Shown: positions 34,340 through 43,600, counted from the first letter of the stretch. The stretch: 64,000 nt of DNA from Sabellastarte sp. h YS-2021 (GCA_964017235.1 OZ024928.1:154218881-154282880); one strand, 5' to 3'. Numbers and translations are program-made. The notes: generated by a model not told the origin, from the sequence alone.

Positions 34340-35998
34340 TCACTTCCTTCTACCACCCCTGCCTCTGAAGGGCCTGGAGGAGAAGGAACCTCTATCTCTG
34401 TTACTAGTTGAGGAGCTAGTTGCTGAGGAGTTGGTGGCAGAACTTTCATGGTAGGGACGAAAAGACCTGTTCTGGGATTTATTGTCTCTCCTATCATCAT
34501 GTCTAGCAGGATGCTCCTTCCTGGACTTGTAAGAATCTCTGTTTACATGAACCCACTGAATAAAATTCCTCTGAACCTCTGATAAGGTTTCCACTGGAAA
34601 TACCTCATTAGGCGTGAAAGAAGCATTCCTCAACCTGGATATATCATCCTCAGTAACATCCTTTGAGCAATGTTTTAGATAATTATCTCTCCTATTCAGC
34701 AGTAAGTTGGAAGACATGGTCATAGAACTTCCTAGCAAAGACTCCAAGGATTTTCCCAGAGACTGATTAATTGTTAACTGAAGCTGCAAACATTCCTGGA
34801 CATAGTCCATAGCATTGTTAAAATCCACCTCAGATTCAGCAGACTTAATAATGTTGAATTGCTTCTCCATCTCCTCAGTTGCCTTCATATTTGCAGAATT
34901 GAACCAGAAGATATGATTCAACACATTTATATTCTCTCTGTTCACTGACTCCCATAAGGTATATTGCTTCAAAGGAGTCTGAAACTGTGGAGAAGTGATG
35001 TTCCTAAAAGCGTCCTGTAGCTTAGGAGCTCCCAAAGCATGAGGCTGAGGAGTCATGTTGTACCACTTGAGAGTTGGCCTGTCAAAGTTCAAAAACTGAC
35101 CCCTGGCTAGAGGATTTTTCCTGGAAGATTTATTCCTCTTGTGGTCTTGATCTTTGGAGATTCCAGAAGCCTCATATTCCTTAAAATCCCAAAGGTTAAC
35201 CATATTTTCTGCTGGAGGTAAAGCAAGAGAAGCCTGTGCAGACTTCTTAATCTTGTGAGCTTGAGAAAAAACAGAAGGAGCAATAATAGCATCTGTGTCA
35301 GTGATATCAATGTCCAGCCATTTCTTTACAGTTAACAAAGTATCTGAATAAGAAGGACCTGGCTGCTTTTCTTCCTGAGCTGAATCGTATTCACCATCAG
35401 AAATCCCGATTCTGGACCTTTTAGGAGGTACAGAAACTCGATTGTCACTAGTTTGCGTATTGCAGGGGTTTTCCTCCACTGAACGTTTCGACTGGACCTC
35501 GACGGAAGTGTTTTCCGAAGAGATAGTCTTTTTCCTGCAATCGGAACTTCCCCTTGGAGATGAGTCCATAGAAACCATCATGTCTGCCTGCATAGGGGAA
35601 TCCCTCTTCTCCACGGCTGAGAGCCTATTCGAAATTGAAGTTAGCTGGGACAGAGTTGCTGCTAAGGCCTGGTTCTGAGAACTGGACGACTGAGCAACAT
35701 TAGTTACAGACGAATTGTCACCTTCATCCAAAATGGAGTCGTCTATCTTTGATTTCTCAAGGGAAGTTTCTTTGACAGATTTCTTCCCTTCAGAATGTTT
35801 AATAGTAAGCTTACGCTTCTGTTCTTCCGAGAAAGATGCACACAGTAAACAATCTTTCTTCAAAACACATAAATCGTCACCTTTATTTGCTTCCCTGCAT
35901 TTAAAGCAATATCTATGGTTGTCCCAACTAGGCATAAAATGACCACAAGACGAGGATTTCTTCGCCTTATTGTCAGAAGATTCATTGTTATTAGCCAT
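34340..35998 (-). CDS. DIRS C Gag-like protein
   Basis: This is an open frame of 552 residues. The start chosen is the Met of MANNNESSDN, which lies before the conserved Cys/His cluster (SCGHFMPSW, CFKCRE, CLLC). The middle is acidic and Ser-rich. The C-terminus is Arg/Gly-rich (SSRPFRGRGGRRK), likely nucleic-acid-binding. Its 3' end overlaps the start of the RT frame. It is shorter than Gag of A and D and clearly diverged from them. Confidence 0.8.
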   Translation of the reverse strand: MANNNESSDNKAKKSSSCGHFMPSWDNHRYCFKCREANKGDDLCVLKKDCLLCASFSEEQKRKLTIKHSEGKKSVKETSLEKSKIDDSILDEGDNSSVTNVAQSSSSQNQALAATLSQLTSISNRLSAVEKRDSPMQADMMVSMDSSPRGSSDCRKKTISSENTSVEVQSKRSVEENPCNTQTSDNRVSVPPKRSRIGISDGEYDSAQEEKQPGPSYSDTLLTVKKWLDIDITDTDAIIAPSVFSQAHKIKKSAQASLALPPAENMVNLWDFKEYEASGISKDQDHKRNKSSRKNPLARGQFLNFDRPTLKWYNMTPQPHALGAPKLQDAFRNITSPQFQTPLKQYTLWESVNRENINVLNHIFWFNSANMKATEEMEKQFNIIKSAESEVDFNNAMDYVQECLQLQLTINQSLGKSLESLLGSSMTMSSNLLLNRRDNYLKHCSKDVTEDDISRLRNASFTPNEVFPVETLSEVQRNFIQWVHVNRDSYKSRKEHPARHDDRRDNKSQNRSFRPYHESSATNSSATSSSTSNRDRGSFSSRPFRGRGGRRK

Positions 35999-36267
35999 AT
36001 TGCAGAAAAACCTCAATAAAAAAGCAAAAGTCCCTGAAAAACTAACCAACTTCTAAAACACGTCCTACTGTTGATGGCCAACAAAAATAATAAGGTAAAC
36101 AATGTGGTCATGTGACCTAATTGGCGGGAGGACGGACTACTGTAACCCAATGGCTTTATTAAGGTGGTTATATAACCTTAAAATCGCATCTCTACGTTGG
36201 CCATTGGGTTGGATGGCTCCAACAAATAGCTACTGTTTGGAAATGGTAAGGGTATTTCGCTATAAAA

Positions 36268-36681
36268 ATATTGCTTTCTAATGTGAAACACATGCCCTTG
36301 GAAAATAGAAAAAAGAATTGTACTGCTGTAATATGGCCACATAAAGGAATTTCCTCCTGTAAAAATGTTGTAAGAACATTTGTTACAAGCCAGTTTATCC
36401 TGCTTTGATTACAATACATGCACATGTTAAATAACACGTTACTATTTTATTGAAAGTTGAACTGAAGAATTTTCACAATTGTTTTCATTAACACTTTTAT
36501 TTCTGTTTGTAAATTTTGTGGAAAATCCAAAACTGAAAGGATCTGATTCATACTACATTTTCTCCTTTTACTGTAATTTGCCAAGGGATATACAGGTACA
36601 GAGGTAAGAGGCAAGCCATACAGTACTTATGTGCAGTTCAGTGCAACTTAGCATGGTCCAAGTCTACTTCTTGTACATCTA
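36268..36681. other. KNTC1 intron DNA between DIRS C and the Tigger-like element
   Basis: This AT-rich stretch shows no recognisable gene or repeat. Confidence 0.7.
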
Positions 36682-36967
36682 CAGTCAAACCTGTACTAAC
36701 GACCCCCTGTAATCAGCGACTTCCTGTGTATAAAGACCTATTTTTAAACCTCCCCTGAGATTTTACTGTGTGTTGGACCTGTAATAAACGACTCCCTGTG
36801 AAACGCGACCTGCGACTGGTGTTTTTATCTCCCAACATCAAAGAGACACTGTACAGAACGACTGACAATACTCCACGCTAGAGTGAGCCCTGTATGTGTG
36901 CCTGTAGAGTGAATTGTGTGTACGTATGCCTGTAGTCTGCAGAAGAGTGAGCTGTGATTGCTTCTTG

Positions 36968-37062
36968 TGTGTGTGTGTGTATGTGTGAAGTTCTCTCTCC
37001 ATACAAGAGTGAGCTGGTGGTGGTGGTGGGGGGGGGGGGGGGGGGGGGGGTATGTGTGTGTG
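36968..37062 (+). repeat. GT microsatellite and a G run of about 23 bases
   Basis: TGTGTG repeats, GGTGGTGGT and an uninterrupted G run (37,028-37,050) occur close together. The run may form a G-quadruplex. Frames across it on both strands are artefacts. Confidence 0.85.
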
Positions 37063-37487
37063 TACACCACGTGGAGTTTACAGTGCAGAGAAAAGAAGAA
37101 GGCTGCATTGTTGTGTGTCAAGTGAAAGGAGGGGGAGGGGGGATTTGTTATGCTTGTATACTGTAGAGAACAATTGGCCGGCTGGGAAATGTTAATTGAA
37201 GAAATACAAAGGCTCAGTCATACAGCCTTTGAGTGGTAGTGGAAGGGGTTTCTTTAATGCACTCAGATTATATAATCCCACTTAAGCCTATTTGCAGTTA
37301 TTAATGTTTTCAAGTTACAACTGACTCAATGTGGATTCCACTCAAGATCTTTAAATTTTCCAATTATTGGATTAACTTAACTTACTCCCTAATTGTACTT
37401 TAATATCTGCAACTTGTATATAAACTTGTATACTAAACAAAATTTGGATGTCAAGAAAATCTATGTAAATTTTATTGCTCTGCTAAA

Positions 37488-37606
37488 ATGCCTCCTAAAC
37501 CAGAAAAACTCTCACTCTAGAGGAGAGGGTAAAAGTTATAAATTTGAGTTCAAGTGGGAAGTCCTGTAAAAAAATTGCTGAAGAGTTAGGAGTTGGTAAA
37601 ACATGT
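37488..37606 (+). pseudogene. Tigger/CENP-B-type transposase N-terminus (fragment)
   Basis: MPPKPE begins at 37,488. The next frame over reads KTLTLEERVKVINLSSSGKS and then IAEELGVGKT, which is the CENP-B/pogo-type helix-turn-helix start. A one-base shift separates the two pieces. DIRS D begins five bases after the last codon, so the rest is lost or displaced. The catalytic DDE part is not seen on the far side. Confidence 0.8.
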
Positions 37607-37650
37607 AAATTGGAAAATTTAAGAATTAAATTAAATTTTTATAAGATAAT

Positions 37651-37832
37651 ATCTTACCTAGTGGACCGGTGCAATAGTCCGGCGCCTAGCCGGTCCCGCC
37701 AAACATTAGAAAAAAATGTCCTGAGCTGGGCTCTGGCCTGGACCGGTAGTGTAGTATTCACTCGCCAGGTGTCACCGGACACCCAGCTCCCCTACTGCGC
37801 GTGTGCGCGCATGCGCACTTCCTCTTTTTGTT
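37651..37832. repeat. Left inverted terminal repeat of DIRS D
   Basis: This is the exact reverse complement of 43,715-43,896. It contains the palindrome GCGCATGCGC (37,807-37,816, NRF-1-like) in a very GC-rich stretch. Confidence 0.93.
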
Positions 37833-37890
37833 GCCTACCAAGTAAAGTCCCCTTGATTTAAGCGGGGAAGGTAGGGTGGGACTCTCCTTG

Positions 37891-37985
37891 TCCACTAGGT
37901 AAGATATTATCTTATAAAAATTTAATTTAATTCTTAAATTTTCCATTTTATTGCGTTAATATATCTTACCTAGTGGACCGGTGCA
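37891..37985 (-). repeat. ICR of DIRS D
   Basis: The complements of both outer ends are fused (TCCACTAGGTAAGATATTAT then ATTTTATTGCGTTAATATATC). Confidence 0.9.
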
Positions 37986-38122
37986 GAATAACTACCCATT
38001 GGATGGCGGGTAGATCAATCCAAAATTCAGGGGACTCACTATGGGGGATAACCCCCAAAACTCATATAGACCGAGGAAACAAACCTAGACCGGTTCCTAA
38101 ACCTCTGGTTATATTACATTTA

Positions 38123-38144
38123 CCCCCCCCCCCCCCCCCCTTTT
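38123..38144 (-). other. Polypurine run in DIRS D 3' UTR
   Basis: In element orientation this is AAAA followed by eighteen G, about 140 bp from the ICR. It corresponds to runs in A, B and F. Confidence 0.5.
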
Positions 38145-38302
38145 CAGAAATCTGACACTCATGAAGAGGGGAGGAGAGAAGAGTCCCAATGAGTCCTGAG
38201 GAAGCAATAGGGGATATTCCATTTGGTCCCTCATCTATCCTGGTAAGGTAGACTGCAGAGACATTTTTTTTTTTTTATGTACATATCTACAAAGACTCCA
38301 AC

Positions 38303-41300
38303 TTAATCTCTAATCTGTTGAGCTGCTACCACCGGACCCAGGTGGTATAGCTCAGAGTCTGCCCAGGCTACATCCTTTAGGTAGAACTGGGTGAAAGTGT
38401 TATGAGACTTCCAATGGCAGGCTGATAGAATTTGATCCAAGGGTACGCCCCCTTGAAAAGCTTTGGAAGCCGCGAAAGCCCGGACATCATGAGCCCGAAC
38501 TTGATGCAAATTTTGAGACTGTTCATCCGAGAGTTGGTAACATAAACCAATCGTTTGTTTGATCCAGGAAGAGACAGTGGCTGGCACAATGTCCTTCGTG
38601 AAGCTCTTCCTAAAAGAGATGAAAACCAACTCCTTGTCTGACCGAAGGTCCTTGGTTTTGTCTAGATAGTAACGCAAGGATCTCACCGGACACAAGGTCC
38701 TGTCCTCCTTAAGAGACTTGTCCAAGGTCGGAGCAAGAGCCGGGATTATAACCGGAGCCACACAACCTGGACCCTCCTTAGCCAGGTGGTTCTTGGAGAT
38801 GAAGCTTGGGGAAGGGTACAGGGAGACATTCGACCAATCCTCCTGATGCCTAATGTTCCTATGTACCCAGGCATGAATCTCACTTCTTCTTTTGCCCGAA
38901 CCTAAGGCAAGAAGGAAGACCGTCTTAAAGGTAAGGTGTTTAAGGGAAGCCTTCCTAAGAGGTTCAAATGGAGGTTTCGTGAGCTGATGAAGAACCAAGG
39001 AAAGGTTCCAGGAAGGAACACCCCTCCTACCCTTAGGCTTGTCCCTATGGAAACTGTCCAACAGTCTGGTAAGATTCTCATCCTTGCCAATGTTTACCCG
39101 GCCATTTCCTATCTTGTCAGATATAGCGGTCCTATAGCCATCTATGGTGCTAGGCTGCAGATGTTTCTCCTGAAATAGGTAGAGCAGGAAGTCAGAGATC
39201 TGCTTTATAGAAGGAGACCTGAAGTCCACCTTATGTTCCTCACACCATCTGACAAAAACGGACCACTTTGATTCGTAGATGGCTCTGGTTGAACGCCTCT
39301 GAGGAGCTTCAATTCGTGTTGCCACTTCTTCAGAGAAGCCTGCCTGTTGGATGGCAAAGGCTCTAGGAGCCATGCATGCAGGTTCAGACTGTGAAGGTCC
39401 CTGTGAGGACACTGATTGAAGGGTTGAGTCAACAGGTTCCCTACTCTCGGAAGACTTAGGGGAATCTGTACTGACATGCTGACCAGATCCCAAAACCATG
39501 ACATGTTGGGCCACCCTGGTGCAATGAGAATGACTCTGTGGAATCCTTGATCCATCAACTTGGAGACCACCTTCCCCAGGAGGGCCACCGGGGGAAAAAC
39601 ATAGGCATCCAGACCTCGCCAGGGAACGCTGAGGGCATCCACTTTCCAGGCTAGCGGATCCGGAACCGGGGACACAAACCTGGGAAGTTTGTGATTGAAC
39701 TTGGTCGCAAATAGGTCCACCTCCGGCTTGTGCCATCTTCTGCAAATCTGGTCGAAGACTTCTTGCAGGAGGGACCATTCCGTTTGTATCACCTGACCGT
39801 GCCGGGACAACTTGTCCGCAATGACATTGAGGTGACCCGGAATATGTCTTGCCCTTAATACGATTTGCCTCTGATTGCACCACATCAGCAGCCTCCAGAG
39901 GAGAGCACAGAGAGAGCCGGATTTCATACCGCCCTCCTTGTTTATGTACGAGACCACTGTTGTGTTGTCGGAACACACCAGAATGGTCTGGTTCCAACAC
40001 AATCGCTCGAACTGTTTTAGAGCTAGTAAGACAGCCTTGAGTTCCAGCAAGTTTATATGAAAAGCGCTTTCTTGTATGGACCAAAGGCCTCTTGCTGTGA
40101 AGTCGCCTAAGTGAGCACCCCAACCTTCGTTTGAGGCGTCGGTAAACAGCTGAAGAGCGTGCTGAAGTGGGTGTAAAGGCTGACCTTTTAGGACATTTTT
40201 GGGGCTCAACCACCACCTCAGGTGTGTATGAAGGGCCTGAGGCAGAGGGATAATCTTTTCCAATGACTCCGGGACATGCCAATGTCTCTTCAGATGCCAC
40301 TGGATGGGTCGCATGTGAAGCCGCCCCGCTACTACCTGTTTCTCTGTGGCTGTTAGCAGTCCTATCAGGGACATGAACTGTCGGGCCGAACACACCTGTC
40401 GATTGAGAAGGTCGTTGATCTTTTGGGACAGAGCCACCCACCTCTCCTGGGTCGGTTTGACCAGCCCCTGAGAGAGGTCGAAACGGTAACCTACAAAGTT
40501 GAAGACTTGCTGAGGCACCAACTCCGACTTGGTCATATTGACTACCCACCCTAACCTGTGACATAGGTCCAAGAGGGTCCGGGTATGAAGTAGGCACGTT
40601 TCCGGGCACGGGGCTCTCAGCAACCAGTCGTCGAGGTACTGGTGGATCCTGATACCCCGAGCCTGTGCCATTAACTTGACTTCCTTGGCCACCTTGGTGA
40701 ACTCCAACGGAGCCGTTGAGAGGCCAAAGGGGAGGGCTGTGAACTGATAAGCTTGACCGTGGAGGAAGAACCTGAGGAATTTCCGCGACCTTTGTCCTAT
40801 TGGGATATGGAAATAAGCGTCGCTGAAATCCAGAGAAGTCACCCACTCCCCTTTTTGAAGGGAGAGTCGGATGGTCTCTGGTGTCTCCATCTTGAAAGAT
40901 GAAGTTGCTAGGTAACAGTTCAGACGGCTTAAATCTAGGATGGGCCTCCATTTCCTGTTGGGTTTTGGAACAAGAAACAAGCGGTTGTAAAAGGCCAGGG
41001 AGGATGGAGTTGTCACCTTTTCTACCGCCTGTTTCTGAATGAGTGCTTGTAAAGAGTCCTTTATGTGTCTGCTTTTGACCGGATTTGCGTATCCACTGAT
41101 AATGACCGGTGACCTTGTCAGAGGAGGTTTCTCCTTGAAGGGTAGGTTGTACCCTTCCTGAAGAATTGAAACTACTCTTGGATTTGCACCCAGGGAGTGC
41201 CAGACCTGCCAAAACCTTTGCAGACGGGCCCCCACAGGTGGATTTTCTACAACAGGAGATACATTTTGAACAGTTGGGGCACAAAGACAAGGATTTACAC

Positions 41301-41491
41301 AGCAAACAGGTTTCACACACTTTATTTTCATTGGAACCTGAGAGGGACTTAAGTCTTTGTTTTCTGACTGCCCTGTTACATAAGGTACATGACCGACAAC
41401 AGGCAAGTTTACAGTCTTGTTTACATTTTTGTTTAAGTTCTGGCAAAACGGATCCTCCACACTTAAGTCTACCTGAGGATCTACTAAGCAA
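38303..41491 (-). CDS. DIRS D tyrosine recombinase frame with long N-terminal extension
   Basis: The frame has 1,062 codons and begins 6 nt after the Gag stop. Residues 59-86 form a Cys-rich cluster (C-x2-C-x2-C-x5-C-P-x-C-x2-C-x2-C-C-x4-C) also present in copy A. A long stretch of low apparent structure then overlaps the RT/RNase H frame. The C-terminal 370 residues or so are the recombinase: Arg box SGKRRSEIHAW (about 868), H1001 and R1004 in HDVR, and nucleophile Tyr 1037 in FTQFYLKD. It would integrate the circular DNA copy. Overlap of recombinase and RT frames is known in DIRS-1. Whether the extension is translated is inference. Confidence 0.8.
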   Translation of the reverse strand: MLSRSSGRLKCGGSVLPELKQKCKQDCKLACCRSCTLCNRAVRKQRLKSLSGSNENKVCETCLLCKSLSLCPNCSKCISCCRKSTCGGPSAKVLAGLALPGCKSKSSFNSSGRVQPTLQGETSSDKVTGHYQWIRKSGQKQTHKGLFTSTHSETGGRKGDNSILPGLLQPLVSCSKTQQEMEAHPRFKPSELLPSNFIFQDGDTRDHPTLPSKRGVGDFSGFQRRLFPYPNRTKVAEIPQVLPPRSSLSVHSPPLWPLNGSVGVHQGGQGSQVNGTGSGYQDPPVPRRLVAESPVPGNVPTSYPDPLGPMSQVRVGSQYDQVGVGASASLQLCRLPFRPLSGAGQTDPGEVGGSVPKDQRPSQSTGVFGPTVHVPDRTANSHRETGSSGAASHATHPVASEETLACPGVIGKDYPSASGPSYTPEVVVEPQKCPKRSAFTPTSARSSAVYRRLKRRLGCSLRRLHSKRPLVHTRKRFSYKLAGTQGCLTSSKTVRAIVLEPDHSGVFRQHNSGLVHKQGGRYEIRLSLCSPLEAADVVQSEANRIKGKTYSGSPQCHCGQVVPARSGDTNGMVPPARSLRPDLQKMAQAGGGPICDQVQSQTSQVCVPGSGSASLESGCPQRSLARSGCLCFSPGGPPGEGGLQVDGSRIPQSHSHCTRVAQHVMVLGSGQHVSTDSPKSSESREPVDSTLQSVSSQGPSQSEPACMAPRAFAIQQAGFSEEVATRIEAPQRRSTRAIYESKWSVFVRWCEEHKVDFRSPSIKQISDFLLYLFQEKHLQPSTIDGYRTAISDKIGNGRVNIGKDENLTRLLDSFHRDKPKGRRGVPSWNLSLVLHQLTKPPFEPLRKASLKHLTFKTVFLLALGSGKRRSEIHAWVHRNIRHQEDWSNVSLYPSPSFISKNHLAKEGPGCVAPVIIPALAPTLDKSLKEDRTLCPVRSLRYYLDKTKDLRSDKELVFISFRKSFTKDIVPATVSSWIKQTIGLCYQLSDEQSQNLHQVRAHDVRAFAASKAFQGGVPLDQILSACHWKSHNTFTQFYLKDVAWADSELYHLGPVVAAQQIRD

Positions 41492-41742
41492 TAATTGTCA
41501 TTTATAGGATTGTTGACGGGACGATTTGGAGAAATAACTGGTATTGTTGCCTCCACGTCCGCGACCGCGGCCCCTCCCTCTATGAGAGAACTGACGCCAA
41601 GCCTGGCTAGACTGGGAGGAGGAATGGCCTGAGTGTCTGTTATCTTTCTTGTCGTACGGCTTGTACCGGTACGATTGGTATTTTCGACCAGAGTGCTGCC
41701 CTGTGCCCGGACCGGGACCATGAGCACCTGATGTAGATTCAA
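39205..41742 (-). CDS. DIRS D reverse transcriptase / RNase H / Dam-like frame
   Basis: The frame has 845 codons. A start near 41,331 (MKIKCVKPV) is more likely than the first Met, because the upstream part overlaps Gag. RT motifs are PVGARLQ (169), PKPNRKWRPILDLSRLN (260-275), DFSDAYFHIPI, FTALPFGLSTAPLEF and YLDDW (369). RNase H acidic residues lie in LFTDAS (535), LLELKAV (567), SDNTT (592) and ADKLS (643). After this comes the stretch described in DIRS elements as Dam-methyltransferase-like (FATKFNHKLPRFVSPVPD to APGWPNMSWFWDL). It copies element RNA into DNA. It overlaps the recombinase frame by about 2.3 kb. Confidence 0.9.
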   Translation of the reverse strand: MNLHQVLMVPVRAQGSTLVENTNRTGTSRTTRKITDTQAIPPPSLARLGVSSLIEGGAAVADVEATIPVISPNRPVNNPINDNYCLVDPQVDLSVEDPFCQNLNKNVNKTVNLPVVGHVPYVTGQSENKDLSPSQVPMKIKCVKPVCCVNPCLCAPTVQNVSPVVENPPVGARLQRFWQVWHSLGANPRVVSILQEGYNLPFKEKPPLTRSPVIISGYANPVKSRHIKDSLQALIQKQAVEKVTTPSSLAFYNRLFLVPKPNRKWRPILDLSRLNCYLATSSFKMETPETIRLSLQKGEWVTSLDFSDAYFHIPIGQRSRKFLRFFLHGQAYQFTALPFGLSTAPLEFTKVAKEVKLMAQARGIRIHQYLDDWLLRAPCPETCLLHTRTLLDLCHRLGWVVNMTKSELVPQQVFNFVGYRFDLSQGLVKPTQERWVALSQKINDLLNRQVCSARQFMSLIGLLTATEKQVVAGRLHMRPIQWHLKRHWHVPESLEKIIPLPQALHTHLRWWLSPKNVLKGQPLHPLQHALQLFTDASNEGWGAHLGDFTARGLWSIQESAFHINLLELKAVLLALKQFERLCWNQTILVCSDNTTVVSYINKEGGMKSGSLCALLWRLLMWCNQRQIVLRARHIPGHLNVIADKLSRHGQVIQTEWSLLQEVFDQICRRWHKPEVDLFATKFNHKLPRFVSPVPDPLAWKVDALSVPWRGLDAYVFPPVALLGKVVSKLMDQGFHRVILIAPGWPNMSWFWDLVSMSVQIPLSLPRVGNLLTQPFNQCPHRDLHSLNLHAWLLEPLPSNRQASLKKWQHELKLLRGVQPEPSTNQSGPFLSDGVRNIRWTSGLLL

Positions 41743-43600
41743 ATTTTGCTATATCCTGTTCTGCTGTGGCAAGGATGTCATCTGGAAAAAGTGAGGAACT
41801 AAACAATGGTGCATTGCGCAACCTGTTCCAAGTGTCCGGCTTCAGTCCGGGTTTAGCAAAGTCAAGATATGAATCCCTGCGTAGCAATATAAAGTTGGCA
41901 AGCTGAATGAACAAACTGTCGGCTAGGTGTTGGAGTGAAGTTCCTAGAGCCACTGATACGCTTGCATGGAAGGAGGATAAATCTTTGAGATCCCTGATAG
42001 CCTCTACAACCTCCTTGGGAGCCTTTCCCTTGACAATAACGTCATTAAGCAGACCAATGTGAGCGTTCATCTTGTCCTGGATTTCACTGGTGCACCTGTT
42101 AAAGGCTGCTGCATGATTTGTAATGTATGTTCCTTCACGGGCACATTTCTCCCACCGGCGTAGGGTGTCCTGAGGTATCGGTCGGGAAGGGGGACCAGAT
42201 TGAGGGTAGGATGAAACTTTAGCTACCCTAGAGTACTGAGCGTTGAGGCGGGCCTCAGAGTCGGACCAGCTGAAAATGGTTCTGCCTGGTCTACTGGTTG
42301 AATCCTGCCTAATTCTATGTTGCTTGTACCATTTAGCTTGACTCTTAGGAGTGCGAATATACTGGTCTACTTTCAACCCAGCCGATTCCTGGGAACGAGA
42401 AGGGTAACCTTCAGCGACCCGACAGTTCAGTTTCTCCATCTTGTGGCAAAGCCAGTCATCCGGGGGTAACTCTACTGACACTTTGCCGGTTTTTCTTGGG
42501 TGTTTTCCCTTCCACGGGTTGTCTGACCTATCCCCGTCTGATACAGAGAGCTCAAAGTCTGGGATATGAGTCCATCCAAGAAAGGCCCTAACTGACCTGC
42601 ACATTTCCCGGTAGTTCATTTCTTCATTTTGTTCTGTTGTCTCTGAGTCCGAGATCTCACCCTCGTCAGATGCCTTATCAGACCGGTCAAGATTAGAGTC
42701 CACATCAGACACGTCCTGTTCAGCAGAAAAGGATTGACCGGTACCGGAAACACCGGTAGTAGTGTGAGGCACTGAACTGAAAAATGAAGTTTCTGGCTTG
42801 GATGTAGATTTCGCACCGGGTAAAAGAGACGGGGCAGGGCCCGGAACGGGAGCATCCATCTTAACCAGTTCTTCATGTCTTTGAGCAGGAAGAGATTCAC
42901 TAACAGTCTGGTCCTTCACCGGAGCCGGTGCCTCGGACACAACTGTAGCAGTAGGGGCCACTTTAGTCTTTCTAACTTTCTTGCCCGTGCCCTTATTTTT
43001 CTTTTCTTTAACCTGCGGATTCTGCCCATCTGTAGCCGGAGGCCTCACCGGACCGGTGGCTCCAGGCTCAGAGGGATTGAAGAAGGGCTGTTCAGAAGTA
43101 GTAATAGAAACAGCGGAAACTGGGGCTTTTGGTGTAGAAAAAATGTTAGTCCTGCTGAGTAGAGCCTCAAAACGGGCGAATTTCTCCTCTAGTTGATTAC
43201 TGAGTGTGTCAAAATCTCGCTTAGAGACGAAGTCCTCAGGAGTATGATGGGAGATAGCAAATTGTGGCTCACCGGAACCGGAAGCAAGGACCGGAACACT
43301 ATCCAACTCTTCATCATCCTGTTCTCCACCCAAGTCCTCTTGATTAGCAACACCAACGACGGTGACTTTTGAGGGAGAGACTAAAAGTCCGGATTTCTTA
43401 TCCTTGCGGATTTTATACTGAGGGGTGGAGAGCATAGAACGCTGCTGATCCGAAAATGCATTACAAATGGAGCAAACTAAGTCCTTCACACACGGATCAT
43501 CTCCTAACTTCTTTTCCCTACACCTAGCACATTTTTTATGTCCATTGAATCCTGCCATGATGTGCCCGCAGTTTCCTCTACGTTGGCCTGGTGATGCCAT
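41498..43600 (-). CDS. DIRS D Gag-like protein
   Basis: The frame has 700 codons from the Met of MASPGQRRGNCGHIM, aligned with the starts in A and C. The N-terminal Cys/His cluster is CGHIMAGF, CARCREKK and CSICNAF. A long Ser/Thr/Pro and acidic middle follows, then a conserved C-terminal half (WTHIPDFE, PPDDWLCHKM, YPSRSQESAGLK and SQAKWY are shared in kind with A). The tail is RGRGRGRGRGG and ends QQSYK. It is thought to package RNA. The stop lies just before the recombinase-frame ATG. Confidence 0.85.
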   Translation of the reverse strand: MASPGQRRGNCGHIMAGFNGHKKCARCREKKLGDDPCVKDLVCSICNAFSDQQRSMLSTPQYKIRKDKKSGLLVSPSKVTVVGVANQEDLGGEQDDEELDSVPVLASGSGEPQFAISHHTPEDFVSKRDFDTLSNQLEEKFARFEALLSRTNIFSTPKAPVSAVSITTSEQPFFNPSEPGATGPVRPPATDGQNPQVKEKKNKGTGKKVRKTKVAPTATVVSEAPAPVKDQTVSESLPAQRHEELVKMDAPVPGPAPSLLPGAKSTSKPETSFFSSVPHTTTGVSGTGQSFSAEQDVSDVDSNLDRSDKASDEGEISDSETTEQNEEMNYREMCRSVRAFLGWTHIPDFELSVSDGDRSDNPWKGKHPRKTGKVSVELPPDDWLCHKMEKLNCRVAEGYPSRSQESAGLKVDQYIRTPKSQAKWYKQHRIRQDSTSRPGRTIFSWSDSEARLNAQYSRVAKVSSYPQSGPPSRPIPQDTLRRWEKCAREGTYITNHAAAFNRCTSEIQDKMNAHIGLLNDVIVKGKAPKEVVEAIRDLKDLSSFHASVSVALGTSLQHLADSLFIQLANFILLRRDSYLDFAKPGLKPDTWNRLRNAPLFSSSLFPDDILATAEQDIAKFESTSGAHGPGPGTGQHSGRKYQSYRYKPYDKKDNRHSGHSSSQSSQAWRQFSHRGRGRGRGRGGNNTSYFSKSSRQQSYK

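Larger units (their letters stand above)
22554..36267 (-). mobile_element. DIRS retrotransposon copy C (three nested insertions)
   Basis: The copy spans 13.7 kb, of which about 5.7 kb is DIRS. It carries a pearl-like element (23,725-27,712) in the recombinase gene, a tRNA SINE (28,645-28,882) in the downstream part of the RT frame, and an L2/CR1-like LINE (30,410-34,178) at the start of RT. Apart from these insertions it has few breaks, and Gag is open. The terminal repeats differ at roughly eight positions or short gaps in 180 bp. The end type is shared with copy E. The family lacks the Cys-rich spacer seen between Gag and RT in A and D. Confidence 0.9.

Noticed and set aside
36825-37121. 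His/Pro-rich frames
   Set aside because: They are readings of the GT and G microsatellite in the Tigger-like element.
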